12,903 nucleotides of DNA from an uncultured bacterium (GCA_938003875.1 CALKWO010000216.1:1-12903); one strand, 5' to 3'; shown: positions 1 to 6,817, numbered from the stretch's first letter. The notes: generated by a model from the sequence alone, not told the origin. Numbers and translations: made by a program.

Positions 1-25
1 TTATTTATAGATATTTTATAAATAA
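1..25. repeat. AT-rich perfect inverted repeat at window edge
   Basis: Nine-base arms TTATTTATA (1-9) and TATAAATAA (17-25) are perfect reverse complements around a 7-base loop. A second small inverted repeat, CTGTG-AC-CACAG, follows at 28-39. Both lie downstream of the dsbD stop on the minus strand. There is no GC-rich stem with a T-run, so I do not call a terminator. The element may continue beyond the left edge. Confidence 0.35.
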
Positions 26-79
26 GGCTGTGACCACAGAAAACGTTAGAATAAGAATAAAATCTCCCACCCCAAAAGA

Positions 80-94
80 GGCTACAATCTATTG
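80..94 (-). repeat. Terminal fragment of the dispersed hairpin repeat
   Basis: The string GGCTACAATCTATTG matches the outer tail of the hairpin repeats at 6559-6644 and 9620-9698 (…GCGGCTACAATCTAYTG). The GC-rich stem is missing here, so this looks like a solo remnant of that family. The match is short, and chance or shared ancestry by another route cannot be excluded. Confidence 0.4.
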
Positions 95-121
95 AAAAGC
101 AAAATGTTATTTATATCTGGC

Positions 122-1795
122 TTAATCTTTTGGTTTTAAGATAATGTATATAGGCAATCCAAAGGTAGGGAGATTCAATGCCTTTTGGAAATGCTGGATA
201 ACGGGTTTTGTTTCTGGTGCATCAAAGTTTTCTGCACGATATTTGGTTTTGGTATAAAGGCTCAGGCGATCCAGAACGGCTTTTTCTTTGAAGGTAGTTT
301 TTTCCATAGCCAGGCAATTTTTGCACCAGGAAGCCCAGAAATCTATGAAAACAGATTGTTTGTGTTTGAGAGCTTCTTGCAGTCCTTGCTCCAGGGAATG
401 ATGCCATCCATCTTGTTTTGTGGTTGAATCAAGAGGGGCTTTGGGCTGGCTTGCATTCCAGATTTCTACGCCAAGATAGCCATAGTAAAGAGCAATGGCT
501 ATAATTAAGATTCCAAATCCTTGTTTGATCTTGACCATCCATGCTCCTGGCTTGGGTAAGAAGGAAAGACTTGCTCCTGCAAAAGGCCAGGGAATAGACA
601 TGCCTATTCCTAGTAGGAAAGGCAGGAAAAGGCCTATGCTTTGGCCTGAGGCATAAAGCTGGCTGGAATAGAGCAAAACAGAGATTACAACAGGGGCGAT
701 GCAAGCTCCTGCGAGGAGTGCAGAAACGCTCCCCATAATAAAAGGTGTAACCCATATCCCATATTTAGGGGAATCTACGCTGCTTTTCTGGAAGCGACTG
801 AAGTCTAATGTCCATACATCAAACATGGCCAGGGCAAGCAAGAGAAAAAACAAAGCAATGCCAAAATTGAACCAGGGAGAAGAGTTGAACGAACCGAATT
901 GAGATCCTGTAAGTACAACGATAATCCCTAATATTCCATAGGTAAGAGACATGGCAAGCCCATACACCGTGCCTAGCAGAAAGCCTCGTTTTCTGCTTCC
1001 TCCCTGGGCGGTTGCTCCGATAATAGCCAGATTGATAGGAATCATAGGCAAAACGCATGGAGTCAGATTCAAGGCCAGGCCTCCGAGCAAAATAATCAGG
1101 ATAACCAGCCAGAGGCTTTTTTGTGCAAAATTTTCGCTCCAATCTTCCTTTTTTTTCCCTGTTTCCACTCGATCCAGAAAGGAAAGGAATTCCTCTGTGT
1201 TTTTGTACCCAGAATCGCTACCTGCTATGGTAAAATTTGCCAGCAAGGTTTGCCAGCCAGAGTCTGGTTGTGCTATTTGGGGTTTTTCTTCTTTGTTGTC
1301 CAGAGGTTTGTCTTCCTGTACTTTATCGGAAGGGACACTGCCCTGAGAAATTTTTCCCTGAAAGAAAAATTCCTTTTTTTCAGGAGGATAACAAGTGCTT
1401 GCATCACAAGCCTGATATTGTATGTAACCAGAAAATTTCCAGCTTTCTCCCTGTTTGCCTTTATAGGCCTTCCTTAAAATAAGAGTTTGCTTACCAGAGT
1501 AGGTATCTACGAGAGAGCCATCAATATCCTTGTATTTTGCAGGCAAAGGCAATTCCGATTTCATTTTTTCCAGGCCTAAGCTCTCGGTTTCCTGGATTTC
1601 AAAAAAACGATCTGCATCGGTGTAAATATGGACATCCGTCGCAAGCTCCAAGAAAATTTTCACTTCGATCCCTGGGATGGCTGAATTTTCTGCCTGGACG
1701 ATTTCTACACGGACAGGCTCTGTCTTCATTGTACTGAATTGAGCAAAGGCCAGACATGCGCAAAATAAAAGAAGGAATAAAGCTATTTTTTTCAT
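122..1795 (-). CDS. dsbD: Thiol:disulfide interchange protein DsbD (cytochrome c-type biogenesis/protein-disulfide reductase)
   Basis: This 557-aa protein has the three-part DsbD plan, which in the family moves electrons from cytoplasmic thioredoxin across the inner membrane to periplasmic thiol proteins. Residues 1-19 are a signal peptide. An N-terminal DsbD-alpha-like domain follows (about 25-150) with its Cys pair C130/C135 (QACDASTCYPP). The membrane beta domain (about 227-445) has several hydrophobic spans and its Cys pair C247 (NLTPCVLP) and C365 (ACIAP). A thioredoxin-like gamma domain carries WASWCKNC (C491/C494). All six relay cysteines are therefore present. The gamma domain is short: the protein stops about nine residues after the cis-Pro-like GLP (546-548), where DsbD proteins normally continue with a last strand and helix. 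The start has GGAG eight bases upstream and overlaps the stop of the GH1 gene as ATGA, so translation is probably coupled. Confidence 0.93.
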   Translation of the reverse strand: MKKIALFLLLFCACLAFAQFSTMKTEPVRVEIVQAENSAIPGIEVKIFLELATDVHIYTDADRFFEIQETESLGLEKMKSELPLPAKYKDIDGSLVDTYSGKQTLILRKAYKGKQGESWKFSGYIQYQACDASTCYPPEKKEFFFQGKISQGSVPSDKVQEDKPLDNKEEKPQIAQPDSGWQTLLANFTIAGSDSGYKNTEEFLSFLDRVETGKKKEDWSENFAQKSLWLVILIILLGGLALNLTPCVLPMIPINLAIIGATAQGGSRKRGFLLGTVYGLAMSLTYGILGIIVVLTGSQFGSFNSSPWFNFGIALFFLLLALAMFDVWTLDFSRFQKSSVDSPKYGIWVTPFIMGSVSALLAGACIAPVVISVLLYSSQLYASGQSIGLFLPFLLGIGMSIPWPFAGASLSFLPKPGAWMVKIKQGFGILIIAIALYYGYLGVEIWNASQPKAPLDSTTKQDGWHHSLEQGLQEALKHKQSVFIDFWASWCKNCLAMEKTTFKEKAVLDRLSLYTKTKYRAENFDAPETKPVIQHFQKALNLPTFGLPIYIILKPKD

Positions 1796-3099
1796 GATTT
1801 TTCTCCATATTTGATCAAGATTTCTTCAGAAATGGCATTTTTTTTACATATTTCTGCGTAAATATCTACAGTAGAACGTTTTCGTCTTTCCTGGGTTTGC
1901 GTATCCAATTCCCAAAGCCCAAATCGCTGAGTCCAGGCTCTTTCCCATTCAAAATTGTCTATCAACGACCAGTGGAAATAGCCCTTTACTGGGCATCCTT
2001 CCTGGATGGCCTTTGCTACTTCCTGGATATGCTGTACTGTATAGAAAGGACGCAAGGTATCCTGGGAATCCTCTACGCCATTTTCCGTGACGAAAAGAGG
2101 TATGCCAAACTTTTTTCCCCACAAAAGGGCTTCCCTCATACCCGAAGGAACGTGGGCAAGAAAGCCATTTTCGCTTAGCGGAACACCAGGGGAATAGAAA
2201 TGGCGGCCCAGGAGGTCAAAAAGCTTTCGTATGTCAAAAGCGACCAGCCCTGTTGTATAATAGTTGATTCCCAAAAAATCCTGGGTTGAACGAGCTTGAG
2301 GTATAGAACTTTTTTGAAACAGGAAGTGTAATTTCCCATGATGCAACGCGTTGGGAAACGCATCGTTGTATATGCAAGAGTGCATTCTGGCTACCCATCT
2401 ATCCAGGCGTGATTTGGGTCTTGCTGGTTTCATACCCCGATAGTTCAGCGCGATTCCAACCATGGCTTTAGGCTGTATCTGATGTATGATATTGTATGCA
2501 CGGGCATGGGCTTTTACAAGATTTTCCATGACGCGGAACGCTAGAAAGAAGTCTTTTTTACCAGGAGGGAATTCTCCTCTTAGATAACCACAGTAAACAT
2601 AGACATTGGGTTCATTGATTGTACACCAGAAATCGACAAAAGGGCAAAGATATTCTACTACTTTTTTTACATAGCAGGCAAAAATTTCTACAGATTGGGG
2701 ATTATCCCATCCACCTTGTTCCATAAACCATATAGGATCTGTGAAATGGTGCAGTGTAACCAGTGGCTTCATCCCTCGTTCCAGAATTCCCTGGATGATC
2801 TGTCGATAGTGTTCCAGGGACTGGCTGTCCCATTGTCCTGGGGCAGGCTGGATTCTGCTCCATTCTAGCGAAAGACGATGTGCGTTTTGACCTGTAGCTT
2901 TGGCCCGATCTAAATCTTCTTTCCATCGTCCTGACCACCAATCACAAGCCAGACCAACTTTTTGTCCATGAACTATCTTTCCAGGCTGTTTTTCCCACAA
3001 AGCCCAGTTGTTATTTTCATTCCTTCCCTCTACCTGATGGGATGCCGTTGCTGTACCCCATAAAAAACCAGGAGGAAAAGAGACTCTGTTTTTTTCCAT
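1792..3099 (-). CDS. Glycoside hydrolase family 1 beta-glucosidase (cytoplasmic)
   Basis: The 435-aa protein is a full-length GH1 TIM-barrel enzyme. It opens with the family hallmark FPPGFLWGTATASHQVEG (residues 8-25). The acid/base Glu163 is in TINEPN and the nucleophile Glu339 is in VTENG. NYYT (279-282) and the late WSLIDNFEWERAW segment of the glycone pocket (377-389) are also present. GH1 enzymes release glucose or a related sugar from the non-reducing end of beta-linked disaccharides and short oligosaccharides. There is no signal peptide, so it should act in the cytoplasm. The start at 3099 is preferred over an in-frame ATG at 3246 for three reasons: AAAGGAG lies about 8 bases upstream, the GH1 homology begins at residue 8, and a good promoter (3147-3175) lies inside the would-be extension. 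It is the first gene of an operon with dsbD. The exact sugar (glucoside, galactoside, 6-phospho-sugar) cannot be settled; I saw no clear 6-phospho-glucosidase signature. Confidence 0.93.
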   Translation of the reverse strand: MEKNRVSFPPGFLWGTATASHQVEGRNENNNWALWEKQPGKIVHGQKVGLACDWWSGRWKEDLDRAKATGQNAHRLSLEWSRIQPAPGQWDSQSLEHYRQIIQGILERGMKPLVTLHHFTDPIWFMEQGGWDNPQSVEIFACYVKKVVEYLCPFVDFWCTINEPNVYVYCGYLRGEFPPGKKDFFLAFRVMENLVKAHARAYNIIHQIQPKAMVGIALNYRGMKPARPKSRLDRWVARMHSCIYNDAFPNALHHGKLHFLFQKSSIPQARSTQDFLGINYYTTGLVAFDIRKLFDLLGRHFYSPGVPLSENGFLAHVPSGMREALLWGKKFGIPLFVTENGVEDSQDTLRPFYTVQHIQEVAKAIQEGCPVKGYFHWSLIDNFEWERAWTQRFGLWELDTQTQERRKRSTVDIYAEICKKNAISEEILIKYGEKS

Positions 3100-3146
3100 T
3101 GATTTTAACTCCTTTATTTGAAATGGAAGAATAAACTGAGTTTGAT

Positions 3147-3175
3147 ATTGTAGCCAAAAATGAAATTTTTGTCCA
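3147..3175 (-). promoter_or_regulatory. Sigma70-like promoter for the GH1-dsbD operon
   Basis: On the minus strand, TGGACA (3175-3170) and TACAAT (3152-3147) are separated by exactly 17 bases. Each hexamer matches the sigma70 consensus at five of six positions. The predicted transcript starts near 3140, about 40 bases before the GH1 ATG at 3099. Confidence 0.6.
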
Positions 3176-3229
3176 GTTGTTTTAACATCAAAATTCAGCA
3201 CTGTAAATACGAAAAAATTCTTGCATTCC

Positions 3230-3254
3230 TTTGTATTTTTGTACAAAATACAAA
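3230..3254. promoter_or_regulatory. Candidate operator palindrome in the divergent spacer
   Basis: Perfect 10-base arms TTTGTATTTT (3230-3239) and AAAATACAAA (3245-3254) flank the 5-base centre TGTAC. Within it is an overlapping perfect 12-base palindrome, TTTTGTACAAAA (3237-3248). The site lies 55 bp upstream of the GH1 promoter and 50 bp before the dehydrogenase-like gene, so one dimeric regulator could act on both. No regulator gene is nearby. The assignment is inferred from symmetry and position only. Confidence 0.45.
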
Positions 3255-3303
3255 AAGAATGGAAATGGAGTCAAAAAAAATTTTGTAGAAAGGAAACAAC
3301 CGA

Positions 3304-4368
3304 ATGGACCTTTTTGACATCATGAAAAATACAGAGTGTAAAGAAGTCCTATTTTTTAGTGAACCTACAGTTTCTCTAAAGGCTATTGTCGCTATCAACA
3401 ATACGACGCTAGGCCCTGCGGTTTGTAGTTGTAAAATCCAGAATTATGGCAACTTTCAGGAGGCTATTGGGGATGCTCTTTCTCTTGCTTCCTATCATAC
3501 TTACAGTGCTGCCTTGCTTCGCAGGAATATAGGCGGCGGAAGTGTTATCCTCTGGGGCGATCCCAAGGTGGTAAAATCGGAAATGTATTTCCGTGCTTTG
3601 GGGATCTGTCTGAATAAACTAGAGGGGAAGGTTTTTCTGACAGGAGAGTCAGGGATTTCTGTTGCAGACCTTTTGAATGTGAAAAGAGAGTCACGATATG
3701 TTTTGGGCTTGCCCTGTCTTTACGGCGGAATGGGAAGCACTCCTTTGAGTACTGCAAAAGGCGTTCTCTGGGGCATAAAGGCTGCGGTAAAGCATACTAT
3801 GGATGAAACCAGCCTCAAGAAATTCAAAGTGACTGTCCAGGGAATCGGGCAGGTCGGCAGGAAGCTCGTTGAGCTTTTGATTGCAGAAGGAGCAGAGGTG
3901 ACTGTCGCCGACCTTCTTTATGATAAAATCAAAGAAATTCAGGATCAATATCCTTTTATCAAGATAGTTCGTCCTCAGGAAATTTTTGATGTTGACTGTG
4001 ATATTCTGGCTCCTTGCGCTCCTTCTTTCGATATTACCCAGGAAAATATTCCTAAAATGAAATGTAAGATCATTGCAGGTGCTGCTAATTTAGGGCTTGG
4101 GCAAAAAAATTTCGCTCAGGACTTAGCTCAGAAGAAAATACTCTTTGTCCCTGGTTTCCTGCTGAACTCTGGAGCGACCATCCATATTTCCAACGAACTT
4201 TCCCATTATGGTATGGAAAAAACAGAAGAAGAGCTGAAGGACATCTACCATACTGTTCTTTCTGTTCTGGAAATAGCAAAAGAGAAAAAGCAGCCAGTGA
4301 TGGATGTTGCTTTAGGCATTGCTCATGATTATATCCAAAGCGTTTCCGCTATCAAGATGCTGCAATAG
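3304..4368 (+). CDS. Leucine dehydrogenase-family protein lacking catalytic lysines (probable pseudoenzyme)
   Basis: The 354-aa protein matches leucine dehydrogenases (Glu/Leu/Phe/Val dehydrogenase family, NAD-dependent oxidative deamination of branched-chain amino acids) along its whole length. Shared features include TTLGPA (34-39), the GGG-x-VI-x-GDP region (77-87), a Rossmann loop GIGQVG (180-185), CDILAPCA (232-239) and AGAAN with Asn262. Aligned from memory to Bacillus leucine dehydrogenase, residues 34-135 need no gaps. Lys68 (substrate carboxylate) is Ser68, Lys80 (catalysis) is Ser80, Asp115 is Glu115, and the Gly-Gly at 41-42 is Cys-Ser. The nucleotide-binding domain looks intact while the deaminating chemistry should be lost. 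The start has AAAGGAAA just upstream. The butyrate kinase gene follows after 13 bp, as bcd precedes buk in Bacillus bkd operons. It may bind NAD(H) and a branched-chain acid as a regulator, or catalyse a different reaction. Confidence 0.88.
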   Translation: MDLFDIMKNTECKEVLFFSEPTVSLKAIVAINNTTLGPAVCSCKIQNYGNFQEAIGDALSLASYHTYSAALLRRNIGGGSVILWGDPKVVKSEMYFRALGICLNKLEGKVFLTGESGISVADLLNVKRESRYVLGLPCLYGGMGSTPLSTAKGVLWGIKAAVKHTMDETSLKKFKVTVQGIGQVGRKLVELLIAEGAEVTVADLLYDKIKEIQDQYPFIKIVRPQEIFDVDCDILAPCAPSFDITQENIPKMKCKIIAGAANLGLGQKNFAQDLAQKKILFVPGFLLNSGATIHISNELSHYGMEKTEEELKDIYHTVLSVLEIAKEKKQPVMDVALGIAHDYIQSVSAIKMLQ

Positions 4369-4381
4369 TAAAGGGTACAAA

Positions 4382-6376
4382 ATGGAAAACAAAGAATATC
4401 TTATTTTGGTGATTAACCCAGGTTCTACCTCTACCAAAATCGGGCTTTTTAAAAATGAGATTCCTGTTCTGGAAACTACCGTAAGGCATAGTACTAAAAA
4501 GTTAGAAGAATTTCCCAAGATTTGGGATCAATATTCTTTTCGTAAAGAAGAAATCATTTCCACGATAAAAAAGCATGGTTTCGATTTAAAATCTCTGAGT
4601 GCTGTAGTAGGAAGAGGCGGTTTGCTCAAGCCTGTTCCCAGTGGAGTTTATACCATAGATGAAAAGATGATCCAGGATGCCAGAGTAGGGGTTCAGGGAC
4701 AACATGCATCAAATCTCGGATGTGTTCTTGCCTACGGAATCGGATGGGAATATTCTATCCCTGCTTTTATCGTAGATCCTCCTGTTGTAGATGAGATGGA
4801 ATCCATAGCAAGAGTCTCTGGACTTCCACAAATCGAAAGGAGCAGTATCTTCCATGCTCTTAATATTCTAGCCACAGCAAGAAAATTTGCACAAGATCAG
4901 AAGAAAAACCTTTCCGATTTGAATCTGGTAATCGCCCACATGGGTGGCGGAATTACCGTTGCAGCTTTAAAAAAGGGCAAGGCAATCAATGTCAATAGCG
5001 GTTTAGGAGAAGGCCCGTTCACTCCAGAGAGAGTGGGCAGGCTACCCCTTCTGGCTCTTGTGGATCTGTGCTTTTCCGAGAAATATACCAAAGAAGATTT
5101 GAAGAAGCTTCTTGTGGGGAAAGGCGGTCTGGTTGCCTACTTCAAGACGAACAGTGCTATAGATATGGAAAACATGATCAAGGCTGGTTCGGAGAAATTT
5201 CGCATGGTGTATGAGGCAATGGCCTATCAGGTATCTGAGGAGATCGGTGCAAGGGCAACCAATCTTGAAGGAAAGATTGATGCCATTATCCTCACAGGGG
5301 GCATTGCCTATTCTGATATGCTCACCAAATGGATTGAACAAAGAGTGAAATTTATCGCTCCAGTCCATCGCTATCCAGGAGAAAATGAGCTACAGGCACT
5401 GGCATTGGGGGGACTGAGAGTCCTTAGAGGCGAAGAAAGCCCCAAATCCTATTCTATCAGCAATAAAAAAATCGGAATCATCTATTGGTCTACCCTGGAG
5501 CAATTCACTCGTTCTATCACCATTATAGAAGATACGCTCAGCGAACATGGATACAGGGCGAGAACCAGCAATAGCAATCTGGAAATCCTTTATAAAAATT
5601 GCCAGGAGAAAGAAGAAAATGCCCAGGAAGCGATTGCCTATTTTGAAAAATCTGGCGTTGACCTGATTTTTGCCATAGGTTCTCTTGCAGCCATCGCTAC
5701 CAAAAAGTATCTGAAAAATCTTCAAATCCCGATTGTCTTTGTTGGCATCTATCATTCTTATGTTCTGGGAACCCTGGATTTGAAAGAGAACGAAAATTTC
5801 TATGCTATCTGTCATGCTCTGGAGTTCAAAGACCAGTGGCAGAATACCATCAGCAAACTACAGCCTGACATAAAAAGGCTAGGGCTGGTCTATAAGGCAG
5901 ATGAATTGCATTCGGATATCCAATATGATCAGATACGGAAAGTCACAAAAGAAAATGAAATCGAGCTTTTTGCCTTTGATTTGCAAAAGGCAGAGGACAT
6001 TTCTCAGGCGTTGGAGTATTTCCTGGAAGCTCAGGTTGAATGGGTCGTGCTAGGAAGCACAAGCGTGATTTCCGATATGTCTTCCGAAAATATGGAAATT
6101 TTGACTTCTCGGATTCCCACTCTGGCAACCCTGGAAAAGACAGTATACAAGGCAGGCATGTTTGGCTATGTAACAACCTGGGATGAAATTTCCGAAAGAG
6201 GGGCCAAAATAGCCTTGCAGCTTTTTGAAGGAAACCAGCCCAAAGACCATATCCACCATCCTTCAAGGCGTATCTTCATTATGAATACTAAAATTGCAAA
6301 AACCCTGGGATGGGAGGAAAAAATTCGCGAAAAAATTCCAGAATCTGTAATGGTCAAACCTACACTCCACAGCTAA
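4382..6376 (+). CDS. buk: Butyrate kinase fused to a C-terminal TrpX/PF04392-type ligand-binding domain
   Basis: The 664-aa protein has two parts. Residues 1-350 are a butyrate (branched-chain fatty acid) kinase of the acetate-kinase/ASKHA fold: NPGSTSTK (12-19), DPPVVDE (132-138), AHMGGG (185-190), GEGPFTPER (209-217) and TGGI (305-308). This family converts butyrate or isobutyrate plus ATP reversibly to acyl-phosphate plus ADP, and ordinary members are about 355-360 aa. Residues 363-650 resemble ABC-transporter substrate-binding proteins of the TrpX type: KKIGIIYW (362-369), VDLIFAIGSLAA (426-437), IPIVFVGI (449-456), LGLVYKADE (500-508), then a conserved C-terminal lobe ending near LGWEE. 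Such proteins are normally exported and bind small ligands. Here there is no signal peptide, so the domain must be cytoplasmic. I chose the ATG at 4382 because AAAGGG lies six bases upstream and homology starts at once. The reading frame is open throughout and the linker is short. Ligand-controlled kinase activity is inferred. Confidence 0.9.
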   Translation: MENKEYLILVINPGSTSTKIGLFKNEIPVLETTVRHSTKKLEEFPKIWDQYSFRKEEIISTIKKHGFDLKSLSAVVGRGGLLKPVPSGVYTIDEKMIQDARVGVQGQHASNLGCVLAYGIGWEYSIPAFIVDPPVVDEMESIARVSGLPQIERSSIFHALNILATARKFAQDQKKNLSDLNLVIAHMGGGITVAALKKGKAINVNSGLGEGPFTPERVGRLPLLALVDLCFSEKYTKEDLKKLLVGKGGLVAYFKTNSAIDMENMIKAGSEKFRMVYEAMAYQVSEEIGARATNLEGKIDAIILTGGIAYSDMLTKWIEQRVKFIAPVHRYPGENELQALALGGLRVLRGEESPKSYSISNKKIGIIYWSTLEQFTRSITIIEDTLSEHGYRARTSNSNLEILYKNCQEKEENAQEAIAYFEKSGVDLIFAIGSLAAIATKKYLKNLQIPIVFVGIYHSYVLGTLDLKENENFYAICHALEFKDQWQNTISKLQPDIKRLGLVYKADELHSDIQYDQIRKVTKENEIELFAFDLQKAEDISQALEYFLEAQVEWVVLGSTSVISDMSSENMEILTSRIPTLATLEKTVYKAGMFGYVTTWDEISERGAKIALQLFEGNQPKDHIHHPSRRIFIMNTKIAKTLGWEEKIREKIPESVMVKPTLHS

Positions 6377-6427
6377 CATCTTGAGCAATAGCCGAAAATA
6401 CGTAGTGGTTCGCAGGGTTGCTCTTGT

Positions 6428-6536
6428 GTAGCCGCAGGGTTGCGCCAAAATGACTATCTATTCGGAAAAGACAACCTTCAGCGCAATCCCTGCGTCTTTT
6501 GCCAATAGAGACTAACTGAACCGAATCTTTTTAAGT
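6428..6536 (+). repeat. Dispersed hairpin repeat, copy A (loop type 1)
   Basis: The copy begins with GTAGCCGCAGGGTTGCGCC (6428-6446) and contains the partner arm GCGCAATCCCTGCG (6481-6494). The two arms form an imperfect stem of about 13 bp with a 34-base loop, followed by TCTTTTG. The copy at 12730-12851 shares this loop and the tail through …CTTTTTAAGT, with about five differences over 109 bases. The T-rich end just after the stem could let it act as a terminator for the upstream gene pair. Confidence 0.8.
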
Positions 6537-6558
6537 GAGCCAGTTCAAGGGCATTGAC

Positions 6559-6644
6559 CAAAGACGCAGGGATTGCGCTGGCGTTAGACTTTTGAGCAGA
6601 CATGACTTTTTCGGCGCAACCCTGCGGCTACAATCTACTGCAAG
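6559..6644 (-). repeat. Dispersed hairpin repeat, copy B (loop type 2)
   Basis: This copy is in the opposite orientation to copy A. Its outer arm GGCGCAACCCTGCGGCTAC (6613-6631) is a perfect 19-base reverse complement of copy A's outer arm, and its inner arm CGCAGGGATTGCGCT (6565-6579) is the reverse complement of copy A's inner arm. Its loop (TGGCGTT…CTTTTGAGCAGA…) differs from copy A but matches the copy at 9620-9698. It ends in CTACAATCTACTGCAAG, which matches the lead-in of the copy near the right edge. Confidence 0.78.
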
Positions 6645-6742
6645 ACAAGATATTAAACTTAACGTTTGTGTAAAAAGTCCTGATAGATCTTTTTCGTTTA
6701 GCACAACTCGGAATATTTTGATAGAATATGTTGGTTAAAAAC

Positions 6743-6788
6743 AATTTTCTTTCCAAGAGAAAAAAATTGCAAGAAAATTCTGAATTTT
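6743..6788. promoter_or_regulatory. Inverted repeats in the GH16 leader (possible operator)
   Basis: AATTTTCTT (6743-6751) pairs perfectly with AAGAAAATT (6771-6779). An overlapping 15-base palindrome, AAAATTC-T-GAATTTT, lies at 6774-6788, ending about 30 bases before the GH16 start codon. This could be a regulator site or alternative RNA stems. AT-rich spacers produce such symmetry by chance fairly often. Confidence 0.3.
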
Positions 6789-6817
6789 ACTAAAAAAACT
6801 TATTCAAGGTGATAAAT

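Larger units (their letters stand above)
6377..6817. other. Non-coding spacer with two opposed hairpin repeats and small palindromes
   Basis: This 441-bp gap between the butyrate kinase fusion and the GH16 gene holds repeat copies at 6428-6536 and 6559-6644. An extra partial stem copy, CGCAGGGTTGC, sits at 6411-6421. An AT-rich leader with two inverted repeats (6743-6788) precedes the GH16 gene. An open frame at 6535-6738 runs across a repeat and resembles no protein I know, so no gene is called. Confidence 0.7.

Noticed and set aside
951..1477. Plus-strand open frames of 118-131 codons opposite dsbD
   Set aside because: They are antisense shadows of a clear DsbD coding region, with odd composition and no family resemblance.
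3100..3246. N-terminal extension of the GH1 gene by 49 residues
   Set aside because: The extra residues have no GH1 similarity, a promoter lies inside this stretch, and the internal ATG at 3099 has a strong ribosome site.
4319..4381. Upstream start for the butyrate kinase fusion at 4319, overlapping the dehydrogenase gene
   Set aside because: The 21 extra residues lie inside the preceding coding region, and the ATG at 4382 has its own ribosome site and begins the conserved domain.
6411..6644. CRISPR array
   Set aside because: The repeats are inverted and long, with no regular spacers and no cas genes; they fit dispersed hairpin elements.
6535..6738. Small open frame of 67 codons on plus
   Set aside because: It starts with GTG inside repeat copy A and reads through copy B; the protein has no recognisable feature and there is no good ribosome site.
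6809..6817. GTG start for the GH16 gene at 6809
   Set aside because: This codon is part of the ribosome-site sequence AGGTGAT that serves the ATG at 6818.
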